This document shows, piece after piece, positions 26,527 to 37,560 of a stretch of 64,000 nt of DNA. The position numbers and the translations under genes are program-made. Source of the stretch: Ficedula albicollis (lineage: Eukaryota; Chordata; Aves; Passeriformes; Muscicapidae); NCBI RefSeq assembly GCF_000247815.1, contig NC_021678.1:30233749-30297748 (forward strand), written 5' to 3'. Numbering within the stretch: position 1 is the stretch's first letter; each line of letters starts with the position of its first letter. Below the pieces are notes generated by a model. The model ran no database searches and was not told where the DNA came from. It worked only from the letters and a program-made list of their open reading frames with translations.

Positions 26527-29509
26527 ATATTCCCCTCCTTCAAACTGCTTATATACATATGATGCCACATTAATAGTAATAAAGAATAAACATTTTTAAA
26601 GAGAAAAGTGGACTTGTCATCTTGAATCTACGTGGGTTTTTTTGCCAGTTCAAATAAGTGCAGAATTGCAAATAAATGCAGTGTTGACATGAATCATGAT
26701 GCTTAGCCTTCATGCAGCATATAATCTCACATACTCTAATGTTAATTAAATTCCTAAGAAGCAGCTTTCTGATCTCTCTACAGGGAGCTTGTTTGCCTTA
26801 AAATGAACTACTGTGCTGAGATAGTCTCCACTATACCAGCATTACGTTCACTACATTAACTCAGTAAAGACTTGGCATGAGACTTGTGGCTGAACCTCAG
26901 TAATCCCCTTTGCTTATCTGGAAACCCAGGGCTCCTGCACCGTGGGGTCTGACGCTGGGGCTCGTGGTGATGCCAACCTTCTGCTTCTTACAGCACCCTG
27001 CAACGGTGCCACAGCATTCAGAGGAGTCACAGAAAGAAATGAGCAGAGAGGTGGCTTTGCTTGCAAAGCCGTCCCCACCCTGATTGAGAATTGTTGCTCT
27101 CTATCCAGCATGGTTTGGTTTTGCTTGTGGCCCTTTAGAAAGGGTCTGGAAGAGTGTTGTTTGTCTGGAGCAGCTTCCCCTCCCAGCCCCAAGTGCATTC
27201 TGATTTACCACGTTTCAGAGAGCAGCAGGAGCAGAAGTGTCTGAGACAGACTCTGCTGTGTCGGAAACCTCAGCCTTGCAGCAACCAAACCCTCCAGATG
27301 GGCTGCACCCCTGGCTGCTGGGTGAAACTCTGGGAGAGGGATGTCATCAGCTCCCAAGGGAGGAAGGGTAATATTTCCTCCTTCGGGGGGCAGCTCTGCT
27401 CCTTCCAGGCTGCTGTGGTTGATCAGGTTTGGGGAAGAGGAAGGGAAAATGAATTCTTTCTGCCCCAGCAATGATTTGGGGGTGGGACAGAGGGGATCAA
27501 GTGGATGGTTAGCTGTGAGTGAACAAAGACTGGTCCTGTGATTAGTTACCAGGTGAAAAGACTCCCATCAAAGGGATTTTCTGACTATGTGACTTCATGC
27601 CTCTTAAAAAGAAAGAGGACAACAGAAACTAATACCCAGTCCTTGCTTGGTCCTGGGGCATATTGAGAGTGTTTTTCTCTCATAAGTGAAATGATGGGAC
27701 CACTTGCTTGGCTTTGGTGTGAACAAAGAATGAAATAGGAAATTCTATTCAGGGTGAGAGTCCTGGGCATCTTTGAATCCACTTAGCATTCTGTGTAGTG
27801 TCAGGATGTTAGTCCTGAGTGCTCTCAAATATTCCCAGAGGTTACAAGCTCAAGCACTTGACTCAAGCAAAAGCTGAGACATTTAAAGGTGGATACAAAG
27901 AAAGCTAAACCTTCCCTGAGGTATCCAACAGCAATTGGTGCATTTCTCTCTCCTTCCCAGCAGTGTAAGGGCACAGTGGTAAGAACTGGAGGTATCAGGG
28001 AAATTCATATTCCAGGGGAATATGGAATGTGGGGTAGTGAGGAGAAAAATATTAGCAAAGTGCCTTGAAAGCTCGTGTGGCTCACCTGGCAGGGTCTATT
28101 TGCTCTGCACAAATGCCATGTGTCTATGGTGGGACTGGGCTTGGGCCAGCACTGATCCTGGCCCCCAGTGTGGGCTGAAATCCCACAGGGACAGGTCTCA
28201 AAGAGCCCAGAGCTGGGAGGGACTGGGATAACCATTGTGGGTGGGAGCTGGGAGGAGTCCTTTGAGAGTGCTGAGGATGTTAAAAATGAAACTTCCCTGA
28301 CACTGCCCACACAGCTGACCCCAGGTGGTGTCCTTATGGCTTGGGGTCAAATCTAAACCTTACACAGCCCTGAGACTGCTTTCAAAATGCAACTACTACT
28401 GCCACTCTTTTTTTTTTTTGCTGTTTTGGGGTGCTTGGGGATGATATCACCAAACATTAATTTTCTTGGGGATCTTAGATATATTAATGCATTCTGAAAA
28501 TGCTTTCCAGAGACCTATAGTAGAGCAGTGGATCAAATCTTCCATGATCCTTGTTAACATTCAACCTCAAATTGAATGTTTTTAATTCTCATTTTTGTGA
28601 AGTGCTGCCAGGCTGAGGTATCGGTCCTCTATCAAACAATAATCCCATCAGAATCAATGCCAGGTGTAAATAAAAGCAAACCATTTAGTCTATTGCCATT
28701 TATTTTTAAAAAGTGCGGTCATCCTTCAAGTCAGTTTGATTTTCTCTGAGAAAGGATGACATTACACTCATTGTCAGCACAGAATGGTGAATCCAGTGGT
28801 GTTTCATAGAAGGGGTAACACAGCAGACCTTTGGCAATGTAGCAGATGACTTAATGCAGGGAGAGTTTTACTGATTATTGAAAAACATTTCTCTCTGCCC
28901 AAACAATGACCTTCTAGGTTTAACCTATGTAATCCAGAAATATCAGATAAAATAGCAATTTCATCCTAAGTATATTTTTGCTGGAATTATTTAACCTTGC
29001 AGCTGTGGTCATAAGCTTCCCTTTCAAGCAGCACCTTACAGAGCACTCATGTTTGCCCTAATCAAAGAAATGGAAGTTGGGACAAGTGCAGGTTTGCTGT
29101 CCATTAATGTGAATAGGAAATGTGTATTGCAAAAATCTCTCTCAATACAAGTACCAGTAACTCAATTTGGAATAACTTGTGGTTAGTGGGATTTGCTTTT
29201 AAGCAACTAAGTTCAAATATGTAATACAGCAATAGTGGAAAATGGTTTAGATTAAGCAAATAATGTAAAAATCATTTCTGGTTTTATTTTTATTAAATTT
29301 TCTTGTTGTCACAAGCTCAGAGCCTGATGCTGCAAATGGCTGAGAAGCTCCTGGGAATTGCTAAATACTTTGCAGTACCATGTGTAGGAGGAGGCTGAGA
29401 AGATTTTAAAGCACTTTGTAGGAAAGATGTTTATATCTGAGTTGTAGATGAAAAACTGTGCAGGACAAATTGTATCAGAATTACCTTATTGGTCAGTGAA
29501 AACTTTTTT

Positions 29510-30165
29510 AGAACATCAGTGTGAATATGTTGCCTCAGACAGGGGCCCATTTGGCCCAGTACCCCATCTTATTTTTACAGCTGCAAGCTATTTCCAGTTC
29601 AGGGGGGTTAGTGAGCCCTGTTTTGTAGTCAGTAGTAATGACTGTTCTTCTATATATCTCTCCACTCTCTTTCATGTATGGAAACCCAACAACCTTTGGC
29701 AAAGACTTTTCTAGCTATGTGAGAAACAAAATCCTGTTTGGTTTTGAAGCAGATTTCTACTTGCTTCTTTTGATGGTCCTCAATTCTGCTTCCAGAAGAG
29801 GCTGCAGGGAGCTGATCCCTCACCTGCTCTCTCCAGAACACCTGGGAGACTGAAGACTGCTGGTATTTAATTCCTCAGTCACAATTTCCCCCCTGGCCGA
29901 TTACTGCTCAGTCTTTCTTTGTCTGAAAGCTGCCCACACCTTCAGCCATCCTTGCTGCTTTTGAAATTTTCCCAGTTTTTAACTGTGCTCCTTGAGAGCA
30001 GGGGAGCAGAACCACCTTGACTCCTCCAGGTGTGTGCAATCCTTGCATTTGGAGAGTACAAAACAGCTATCCAGTGTTTTAGCCTCTATTGTAGCAATTC
30101 CCAGCACAAAGGACACTAAACCTATGTACATTATCTCCAAGTACGACCTCTCAGGAAGTCCTGTT
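29510..30165. mobile_element. Ancient amniote CR1-clade LINE relic
   Basis: The order of phrases resembles an old interspersed element shared by turtles, crocodiles and birds: ACAGGGGCCCATTTGGCCCA, CAACAACCTTTGGCAA, AAATCCTGTTTGG, then CCCCTGGCCGATTACTGCTC, and near the end CTATTGTAGCAATTCCCAGC and TACATTATCTCCAAG. The match is heavily diverged with many gaps. Recognition is from memory of the consensus, so family and orientation are uncertain. No coding sequence survives. Confidence 0.45.
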
Positions 30166-31427
30166 GCTTTTGACTAATTATGAGCATTAGCAGTTTTTAA
30201 CCCTGTGTTTCAGGTCAGTGGGGAAAAAATAGATTGACTGCAATAAGAGGATTTATAAACCTGTTGCCAAAAAGCAAAACTGAGCCAACAGGGTAGACAA
30301 CATGAAAAATATCAAGCACACAGGCTTATTTTTGTCTTAGCCCTCTAAGTCACTTTTTATAGTGGAAACTTGCATACTGATGATAAACTGTCTTCTGATG
30401 GAATTTGCTGAGAGTTTGACCTAGAAGAAATCGTTGTAAGCATGTAGGATTTCTGTGTGGACATGTGGACATGTTCCATTTATACAGCTCAGTAGTCTTG
30501 GCTGCACAAGACTGTTTCAATTTTTATTGAAAGATGCCTGGAGATGAAGTATTTAACACCTCTTTCTGTAAAGTCCAACTCCCCTTACTACCACTACAAA
30601 AATTGCAAAGGGCAGGGATGCTGCTTGTTGCTTCAAGTGTTTTAGAGTGAAGGATGAAAAGAAAGGCTTGATTTTTAAAGTAGGATATAGTTTGCAAAGA
30701 TCACTAACCCTGAACTGAATCTTGCAGTTCTGACTTACTAAGGTCAGTGGGAATTTCATAACTGAAACTTCTATTTCTATAGGAAGATTTTATTCAAGTG
30801 AGAGCTAGGAAGAACCTTCTTGACTATTTTTTTTTCTGGGAGAAAAAGAATTTGAAATTCAAAAGACTGAGTGGTATAGAGAGATTCTATAAGCTTTCTG
30901 AAAGAGAAATCAATTGTTTTGCAGTCTGCCAGGGGTTACAATTAGTGCTATCCCCTTCTTTTGATTAATTTTAAATGTTCCTGTTTGTTTCTGAGAGAAA
31001 TCTTTAAGAATTCCATCCTTACAGTGTGTATTTTCCCTCCTGGGAGCTGGAAGTGCTTCTGCTGTATCAGTGGGAAATTGTTGCTCAGGAGAAGAAATTT
31101 TAAGCAGGAGTTGGCTCCAGTGGGAGCTGGTAGGAGCTGGTAATCCGTGTGCATTACAGTGCTGATCTATAATAATTCAGGGATAGAGTGGCGTCAGCTG
31201 AGAAGTATTGCAGGGTTTGATCAGTTGTGCTCCTTTTCCGTGGGGACTGTAGTGCAATCTTCACTTATAAAGACATGTGATCTGAAAGGCTGAGGCAGAA
31301 CAATCCCTGTTTTCACAGGAGAAGCTTTTCTTGGCTGCAAAAGCTTTTACATCCTCATCCTTCTTTCTAAAAGCAGCGTCTTCTCCACAAAATTATATAT
31401 TAAAAAAAAAAAAAGAGCAAGCTTAGG
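30166..31427. other. Upstream region of the K2P channel gene
   Basis: AT-rich non-coding sequence without a CpG island or recognisable repeat. It should contain the promoter and 5' untranslated region of the channel gene. A TATA-like element is listed separately. An upstream untranslated exon cannot be excluded. Confidence 0.5.
31266..31272 (+). promoter_or_regulatory. Candidate TATA box for the K2P channel gene
   Basis: TATAAAG lies about 160 bp before the start codon, in a region lacking a CpG island, as expected for a tissue-restricted gene. A start about 30 bp downstream would give a 5' leader of roughly 130 nt. A second TA-rich word (TTATATATTA near 31392) is only about 35 bp from the start codon and less plausible. 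No transcript evidence is available. Confidence 0.3.
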
Positions 31428-31644
31428 ATGGCAACAACATCACAGCCTCTGCGAGGTAAAACAACATGTAAAAAACTATTTTGGGCAGTGTTTCCTCATG
31501 CCTGCTTCATTGTGTCTCTTGTCATCTATGCTTTTCTTGGGGCTCTCATGTTTTCCCACATTGAAGGTACCCGGAAGGTTACTGTAAGTAAAGAATATAG
31601 AAAATTTCTGCAGAAACTGACAAACCTCGCCAGAAACTTCTCAG
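31428..31644 (+). CDS. KCNK18: KCNK18 exon 1 (coding part)
   Basis: Encodes residues 1-72 plus the first base of codon 73. The ATG is preceded by GCTTAGG, whose in-frame TAG two codons upstream supports it as the first start. The exon covers the cytosolic N-terminus, TM1 (LFWAVFPHACFIVSLVIYAF at 17-36 and onward) and the start of the extracellular cap, ending at AACTTCTCAG before the donor GTATGT. Confidence 0.93.
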
Positions 31645-34600
31645 GTATGTACTGGAATTTCAAAATTGCTTAACTGCACAGGAAGCTACCTATTCTTTTG
31701 CTTTTTGAATGAGATTTTTTTTTTTACTTTTAGGGCATTCTTCAAATTACTAACAGCTGACCCTGCAAGCAGGATTTTCCTTCTGCCTAGCTAATGACTG
31801 CTGTTTTCTTCCTTTGCTGTGATTTGTGACTGCAAATTTTCCTTGTGTTCCTGCCTGGAAAGATTTTCCTGCCATGCCTGTGTTCCCCCTTTGCCCAGGT
31901 TTCCTTTTGCCCAGCTTCTTAACAGCAGCTGAGATTCCTGTGGTATTTCCTTCCGTTTGCTGGGGGCTGAATCCTCTCTCAGAAAGTTTCTCCAGGTCCC
32001 TCTTCCCTGCTCTGAGCTTCCCTACCAGCCCTGTGGTGATGGGATGCTCAGAGGGAGACAGGTGCAGTTCTGCACCCCAGAGCCAGTGATGCTGACTGGA
32101 GAGGGTGGAGGAGAGGAGAAGGGTTAGAAATCCTCCTGGATGTGTGGTGGGGCTTGTGCATGGGCTTGGAGCTACACTCAGGTGGCTGTGCTGACACAAT
32201 GATCCGTTTTGGGCAATTAAATAATGTAAATAATATCCTTTCAAGCAAGGCTCAACCACGGGGAGGAGGAAGGGTTGCAGGCTCTGGGATTCACAGCAGG
32301 GCACTGGGCACTGAGATCCAAGTGGTTCATATCTGTTCCCTACTGTTAACCCCACTTTCTTAGTGTCTTTGGGTCAAAAGAAGACTAATCTCCTGGGAAG
32401 TCCAAAATGAAACAGGGCATTCAGGGTGGAAGTTGGTTATTCACACATCTTGTCCTGCTTCTTTATATTTATGTTTATTTGTTCCTTGTGTTTTTATTCA
32501 CCAAAGCCACGGGACCCACCTGATTTTTTCAGAGGTGGGGGTGAAAGGCTTCAAAGGGGAGGATGAGAGGGCGAATTTTTCTTATCTTTTAAGAGAATAT
32601 GAGCAAATCCTCAGCTGAATACATTTCACTGGAGTAACAGGAGGGCTGCTCCCTGGATGGGGGTCTGCAAACACTCACTGTCCTCCTGCTGTGACAGATA
32701 ACGTGACAGAAAATGAGGAGATGTTTGGGGACGACATCCGTGAGCTTTTCAACGCAGCTGACCCAGTCTGGTTTATCAAGCCAGAGGAGAGATGGAATTT
32801 CTTTGGGTCTCTCTTTTTTTGCTGCACAGTATTCACAACTGTGGGTAAGTAACAGAGGTAAAGTAACACCCTTCAGAATCAATTCCTGTTGCTGCTTTCT
32901 GTAATGCATTTCTCCCAGAGTCTTAAAACCACCCCAAACAAACAAACAAACAAACAAACAAACAAAATCACCCCTTCTAAACTCAAAGCCCAAATCCTCT
33001 TGAATTTTTCCCTTGAGTATTGATGATGAGTCTGCAAGTAGTTCTGCAAACACAGACTGCAGAGACATAGCTGAGCCACAGAAACAAGTCAGAATTTAGT
33101 AACTAGTGATGGTACACACTAATTAACTGCATCATTATATATATACACTATAATATGTATTCACTTATGATGTGCACAGAGCAATTGAACTAAAAAGAAA
33201 TCTCCATTTTTTCAGTCAAACCTTATCCTTCCCACTGTTGTGTGTCCTCTTGGGTAATGTTTTCTCCTCTGGAAAAGGTAATTCATAATGCATATATTGT
33301 TTTTCAATTGCTTCTCAGTTACTTATGTCTAATTCAGCTTTGTTAATCTGTGGTTCTGTAATTAACCATGGAGTTCACATTTCTCTGGGTTAACAGCACA
33401 TGATAGTGTTTAAGTCACACCTTTGAAATCTTTGTTTGACTTCATATTTCAAAGGAGGACCTAGATCAAATAAAAACATCTGCTCTGATTTTGGCTCCCT
33501 CTGCATTGCTAAATACAACTCCTCATACTCATTCCCAAGCCACTTTTATCCCTTTGTTAATCTTTCTCAAATGCTGGCAAGTACAGGCACTGTCTTTCCA
33601 AATTTGTCATAATCAAAGCTGGATGGGAAATATTCCCACAGCATTGTATCAAATTGCAAAGACATTTCTCCTCTGCAGCAGGATATGCTCAAGACCCCAG
33701 CATGGGTATGCATCTTACTGTAAAAGAGAAAGGGAACCTTAAAAAAGGGCTTATCCTCCATAAGGAGCAGTGTGAGAGCTGATGCACTCAGAGCTGCTGT
33801 GTGCTGTGTCTCAGCTCAAACCTCAGACTCTCATCTCTTGGGTGAGTGGCTGCTCAAACTCAGCTTCTTGCAGTCTGAAGGCAGAAGTCTGGGTGGTCAG
33901 AGACACACTGGGGTTGCAACCAAAATCCTCAGCCCTGTGAATATTTCCTGCAACAAACACAGCAGCCAAGAACTTTTCAAAGGGGATGTTTTATCAGAAA
34001 GCTCTGACTTCAGCAAACTGATGGAAAGCATATTGTTGGAAATGTCTTCTCTGGGGATATTTACCATTAATATGGGACTTGACAAACGTCCCCATACATA
34101 CCAACCCAAAATATTTATTTCTAAACTGCCAGTACTTTTTGTCTTCATAGCACCGAGTATTAATGCATCTTCCTCAGTTTTGTCCCGAGTTTTGGGATCA
34201 GTAGAAAGCCTGGACTATTTGCTGCTAATAAATGGAATAGGTGGCTATTTCCATTGCAGTGGGTTTGTTATTTGCAGTGTTAGGATCTGATAAATCACCT
34301 CAGAATAGAATCAAATTATCTACCTTGGATTTTCTGGGAGAATTGAGGCATCTAGTCTGAGGATTGATGGTCTGAGCTGCTATCTCTTCACTGCATGGGG
34401 AGGCTGCCTAGGGGCTCAGCTAGGATAGATTTCTGGATAGCTAAATTTAAGCTCAGGATAATTTTTAAGCCTGGAAACTGCACAAGGATTTTTAATGTAC
34501 AGAAATCAACTAAAAAAAGAGTAAATAAGATCACTCTGTGCAATAACTACAATAATCTTCCCCAAATGCTTCAACAGCAAAGATAAACATTCCCAGTTAG

Positions 34601-35875
34601 CCTGTGGGGAAGAGAGTGACCAAGAATAAATGATTTTTCAATGCCTCACAGCAAAGCAGGAGCTGAGGCTGGGTTCAGAGCAGAGGCTGTGGCAGCCACA
34701 AGTGAAAATATGAATGGATGGATGAAGAAAATGAGGGAAACCATGCCTCAGCATATGAACTAAAAATCTTACAGGATAAGTACTTGGCTTAGAAGCTCAT
34801 CTAGGAAAGAGCAGGGTTTCTGAATACTCAATGTCTTCTGAAGGATGAGAAGAAAAATGGTTGTTAAAATTTAATACAGTTACTGTATTACCAATGTTTT
34901 CTCCCACTATAATGGGAAAGCACTGACCTACAATTTGAGTTTCATATCCAAATGAGGAAGGAAATACAAATACCCAAATTGGATTTAGGGAAAGGGCACA
35001 TCTTCTGCTACCATTTTAAGTATCACATCTCTCTCTTTCTCTTCTCTTCCCCTTGTTGTTAAGGTTATGGTAATACCTATCCTGTGACACGGATTGGGAA
35101 GTATCTCTGTATGTTGTATGCTTTATTTGGGATCCCTCTGATGTTCTTGGTCCTGACAGACATGGGAGACATCCTCGCAACCGTCTTATCCAAATCTTAC
35201 AACGAGTTCAGGGAACTTCAGTCAAAACTTCTGGCCTCTAAGCTCTGTTCTGGATCCACATGTAGCAAAAGGAATGAACTGAAATCCAGGACACAGTCTA
35301 AAATAGTCATCAATGAGCCCCTGACAATTATGGAATTGCTGAGAAACCAGTCAGGTGTGAAAGGGGGGCCGGTCAAATATCGCAATGTGGAACTTTTTGA
35401 AATGTTAATTGCCAGGGAGAATGAAAACACACAACCAGCAAGAAATAAAAGCATGGAGAGGTGGAGTTCATGTCCTGAACTGGCCAGGGAAAAGACAGTA
35501 TCCAGAGTAATCAAGAATTTTGACAAAATAGGAAAACAGTTAGAAAAATTAGATGTGCCCATTGTTTTGATGGTGCTCGTTATCTTTGTTTACATCTCCT
35601 GTGCAGCTGCTATTCTTCCAAACTGGGAAAAAAATATGGATTTTCAGGAAGCCTTTTATTTCTGCTTTATCACTTTGACCACTATTGGATTTGGAGATAC
35701 AAAACTAGAACATCCCAAGTTTTTCTTGTTTTTTTCCCTTTACATTATGATTGGCATGGAAATTGTCTTCATTGCTTTTAAGCTGGGCCAAGATCGTTTA
35801 ATTGTTCTGTATAAAAAGGTGATTTCATTTTGTGCAGAGAAAAATATGCCATCAAAGAAGATATATCCAAAATAA
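31428..35875 (+). CDS. KCNK18: Two-pore-domain potassium channel TRESK (K2P18.1), three exons
   Basis: Joining 31428-31644, 32698-32844 and 35064-35875 gives 391 residues and a stop, close to the 384 of human TRESK as recalled. The channel carries background K+ current in the plasma membrane, in mammals chiefly of sensory neurons. Segments are TM1 about 17-43, an extracellular cap with Asn sequons at 70 (NFS) and 74 (NVT), pore 1 with TTVGYG at 119-124, TM2 134-153, a long cytosolic loop 154-285, TM3 286-307, pore 2 with TTIGFGD at 327-333 and TM4 about 340-361. The long loop with a short C-terminal tail is the TRESK arrangement and separates it from TREK, TASK and TWIK channels. Loop landmarks are SKIVIN at 200-205, where mammals have the calcineurin-docking PxIxIT motif, and RWSSCPEL at 254-261, matching the 14-3-3 site. 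Both introns are GT-AG and phase 1, and the second splits the Gly codon of the first GYG, a typical K2P position. No frameshift or stop is seen. Confidence 0.95.
31645..32697 (+). other. KCNK18: KCNK18 intron 1 (phase 1)
   Basis: Donor GTATGT and acceptor CTGCTGTGACAG enclose 1053 bp. The interior shows frames on both strands around 31.75-32.36 kb with no protein family features. No recognisable mobile element was seen. Confidence 0.9.
32698..32844 (+). CDS. KCNK18: KCNK18 exon 2
   Basis: 147 bp encoding residues 73-121 plus the first base of Gly122. It holds the second cap helix (ENEEMFGDDIRELFNAADPV) and the first pore helix WNFFGSLFFCCTVFTTVG, stopping inside the first Gly codon of the GYG filter. 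The donor is GTAAGT, a consensus match. Confidence 0.94.
32845..35063 (+). other. KCNK18: KCNK18 intron 2 (phase 1)
   Basis: 2219 bp from donor GTAAGT to a pyrimidine-rich acceptor (CTTCTCTTCCCCTTGTTGTTAAG). It contains a (CAAA)n microsatellite near its 5' end. Open frames inside, such as 33772-34290, resemble no protein. Confidence 0.9.
32935..32966 (+). repeat. (CAAA)n microsatellite
   Basis: About eight perfect CAAA units within intron 2 of the channel gene. No effect on splicing is suggested, since it begins about 90 bp past the donor. Confidence 0.95.
35064..35875 (+). CDS. KCNK18: KCNK18 exon 3 (coding part)
   Basis: Completes Gly122 and encodes residues 123-391 and the TAA stop. It carries the rest of the first filter (YGN), TM2, the whole regulatory loop, TM3, the second pore (TTIGFGD) and TM4. 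The TM3 and TM4 segments ISCAAAILP and FFLFFSLYIMIGMEIVFIAF are especially typical of TRESK. The entire regulatory loop lies in a single exon, so splicing of these exons cannot remove it alone. Confidence 0.95.
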
Positions 35876-36465
35876 GAGCAGTCATTTCTCCTTCACTTGT
35901 CAGCATTGGCCACTGCAATGAGATGAAATTGTTTCTGTGCATTTCTGCCTTGGACTGGCAGGTGCCATACTTTAATCTGATTTCCTCTGAGAAATGACTG
36001 TGAAATGGTTGAATACCTCTGGAGGCATCTCCAGGGAGTACTTTCCAAAGGGGTCCCTTGTCCTACATAATCAAAGATGCTGCATGATGAAGAAGCTGAA
36101 GGCTCTCCCTGCCAGTTCTCCCTGATGTATTTTGCAAAGCCCTGACTTTATGCAGAATTTCTGTCCCCTCTCCCACTGCAAGCCAATTCAGGAATTTTGT
36201 TTTCAGTACTTGTCCAAGCAAGGCCCAGGTCTCCTGGAAGATGCTGTCCTGCCACCTTCTCTGCAGGCAGGGCCAGCTTGGCTGTGGCTGTGTGTCCTGA
36301 GCTGTGACACTGCTGCTGCCACCTGCTCATCCTCAGAGAGCTGTGGAGGAGAGGCACGGACCCAGCTGCTGAGTATGGCCAGCACCACACCTTGCACAGG
36401 CCAGGGAAATGCTCCGTGGCAAGGAAGGACACTGCACATTTCCACCTCTGCCACCTGTCCAGAGA

Positions 36466-36662
36466 CCAGTCAGAGAAGTGCTCATCTGTTCAAACCAGTC
36501 AGAGAAGTGCTCATCTGCTCAAACCAGTCAGAGAATTGCTCATCTTTCAAACCAGTCAGAGAATTACTCATCTTTCAAACCAGTCAGAGAATTGCTCATC
36601 TTTCAAACCAGTCAGAGAATTACTCATCTTTCAAACCAGTCAGAGAAGTGCTCACCTGCTCA
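36466..36662 (+). repeat. 28-29-bp minisatellite, seven copies
   Basis: Units begin CCAGTCAGAGAA at 36466, 36495, 36524, 36552, 36580, 36608 and 36636. The first two periods are 29 bp and the rest 28 bp. Alternating GTGCTCATC, TTGCTCATC and TTACTCATC variants suggest a two-unit higher-order pattern in the middle. It lies in the probable 3' UTR or flank of the channel gene. Confidence 0.95.
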
Positions 36663-36730
36663 GGGCTGAATCCACTCCTGTTCCATGGTGATCCCTGCTG
36701 TCTGCACTCAGCCTGCAGCCAGTACCTGTC

Positions 36731-36981
36731 CATGGTGTCCAGTGCCGGAGTGCTCATGGCAAACTCTGCCCCTGGGGGTGTCTGGGGAAGGCTGACAGCA
36801 AACCTGGAGTGGCTGCAGCCCTGGACTGGTGCTCCATGTCTCTGCTGCTGGAGGCCCATGGTGTCCAGTGCCGGGGTGCTCATGGCAAGCTCTGCCCCTG
36901 GGGGTGTCTGGGGAAGGCTGACAGCAAACCTGGAGTGGCTGCAGCCCTGGACTGGTGCTCCATGTCTCTGCTGCTGGAGGA
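36731..36981 (+). repeat. 126-bp tandem duplication, two copies
   Basis: CATGGTGTCCAGTGCCGG starts at 36731 and again at 36857. The two copies differ at only a few positions (GGAGTGCTCATGGCAAAC versus GGGGTGCTCATGGCAAGC). Period 126 is a multiple of three, so frames stay open through both copies without implying a protein. Confidence 0.94.
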
Positions 36982-37149
36982 GCACGTGTTCAACACCATC
37001 CCCAGATGTCTGCACTCCTCACCCACATTTCACTCTGCACAGACTGCTCGACTTCTGGGAGCTCCTTGACACACCTGTAGAATGAAAAGCCCACCTGTTT
37101 CACTGGGATGTGGATGTCCTGTAATTATATAGCTGTGGAGCACATTAAA

Positions 37150-37560
37150 ATAAGGATATTGTTGTTTCTTCAAAATTTTGCTTATATTATTAATAATTTG
37201 AATTGTCAATAACAAATTTCAATTAAAACAAATAATTTAGAATAAAAATATTTAATTCACATAAAAGAAACCACTAACTTTAATTAACCACCTTTTAACT
37301 TGTAGCTGATATGCATGCCCACTGAATGTGAACATTTCTAGATAATAAAAATGCTTGATTATGACAGAATGTACAATATTCTCCATTAGCAAATTTACCA
37401 GTTGGAGTGAGGTTTTCAGAATATTTACATGCCATCTTATGTCTGTTGCACTCCAATATGTATTCAGTTCTTATTAATAATTAGATGCAATTTAGCATTG
37501 ATGATATGCAAGATGTAATAACTGATATCAAATAGAAAAGTGTTTTATAAGAATAAAAAG
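37150..37560. other. AT-rich candidate conserved element downstream of KCNK18
   Basis: A very AT-rich but non-repetitive segment with many TAATTA/TTAATTAA-type words and GATATGCATGCCC. It may instead be the AT-rich terminal part of the channel gene's 3' UTR. No direct evidence separates these options. Confidence 0.22.

Larger units (their letters stand above)
23236..29509. other. Non-coding stretch, no gene recognised
   Basis: No credible exon or RNA gene was recognised. Contents are a 31-nt A run and two adjacent tandem duplications near 26 kb, listed separately. Around 28.6-28.8 kb a non-repetitive segment (GCCAGGTGTAAATAAAAGC and neighbours) has the texture of a conserved element, but nothing firm can be said. 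Open frames of 60-150 codons on both strands near 24.1-24.7 kb have no family features. Confidence 0.55.
35876..37250 (+). other. KCNK18 3' flank / probable 3' UTR
   Basis: No canonical AATAAA was seen until 37241-37246. An ATTAAA variant is at 37144-37149, so the 3' untranslated region could run about 1.3-1.4 kb, across the two minisatellite-like blocks listed below. A 317-codon frame (36132-37085) exists because repeat units with lengths compatible with an open frame are strung together. It has no family features. Confidence 0.4.

Noticed and set aside
36132..37085. 317-codon frame just downstream of the channel gene
   Set aside because: Made of minisatellite units and a 126-bp duplication that keep the frame open. 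No domain is present and it lies in the probable 3' UTR.
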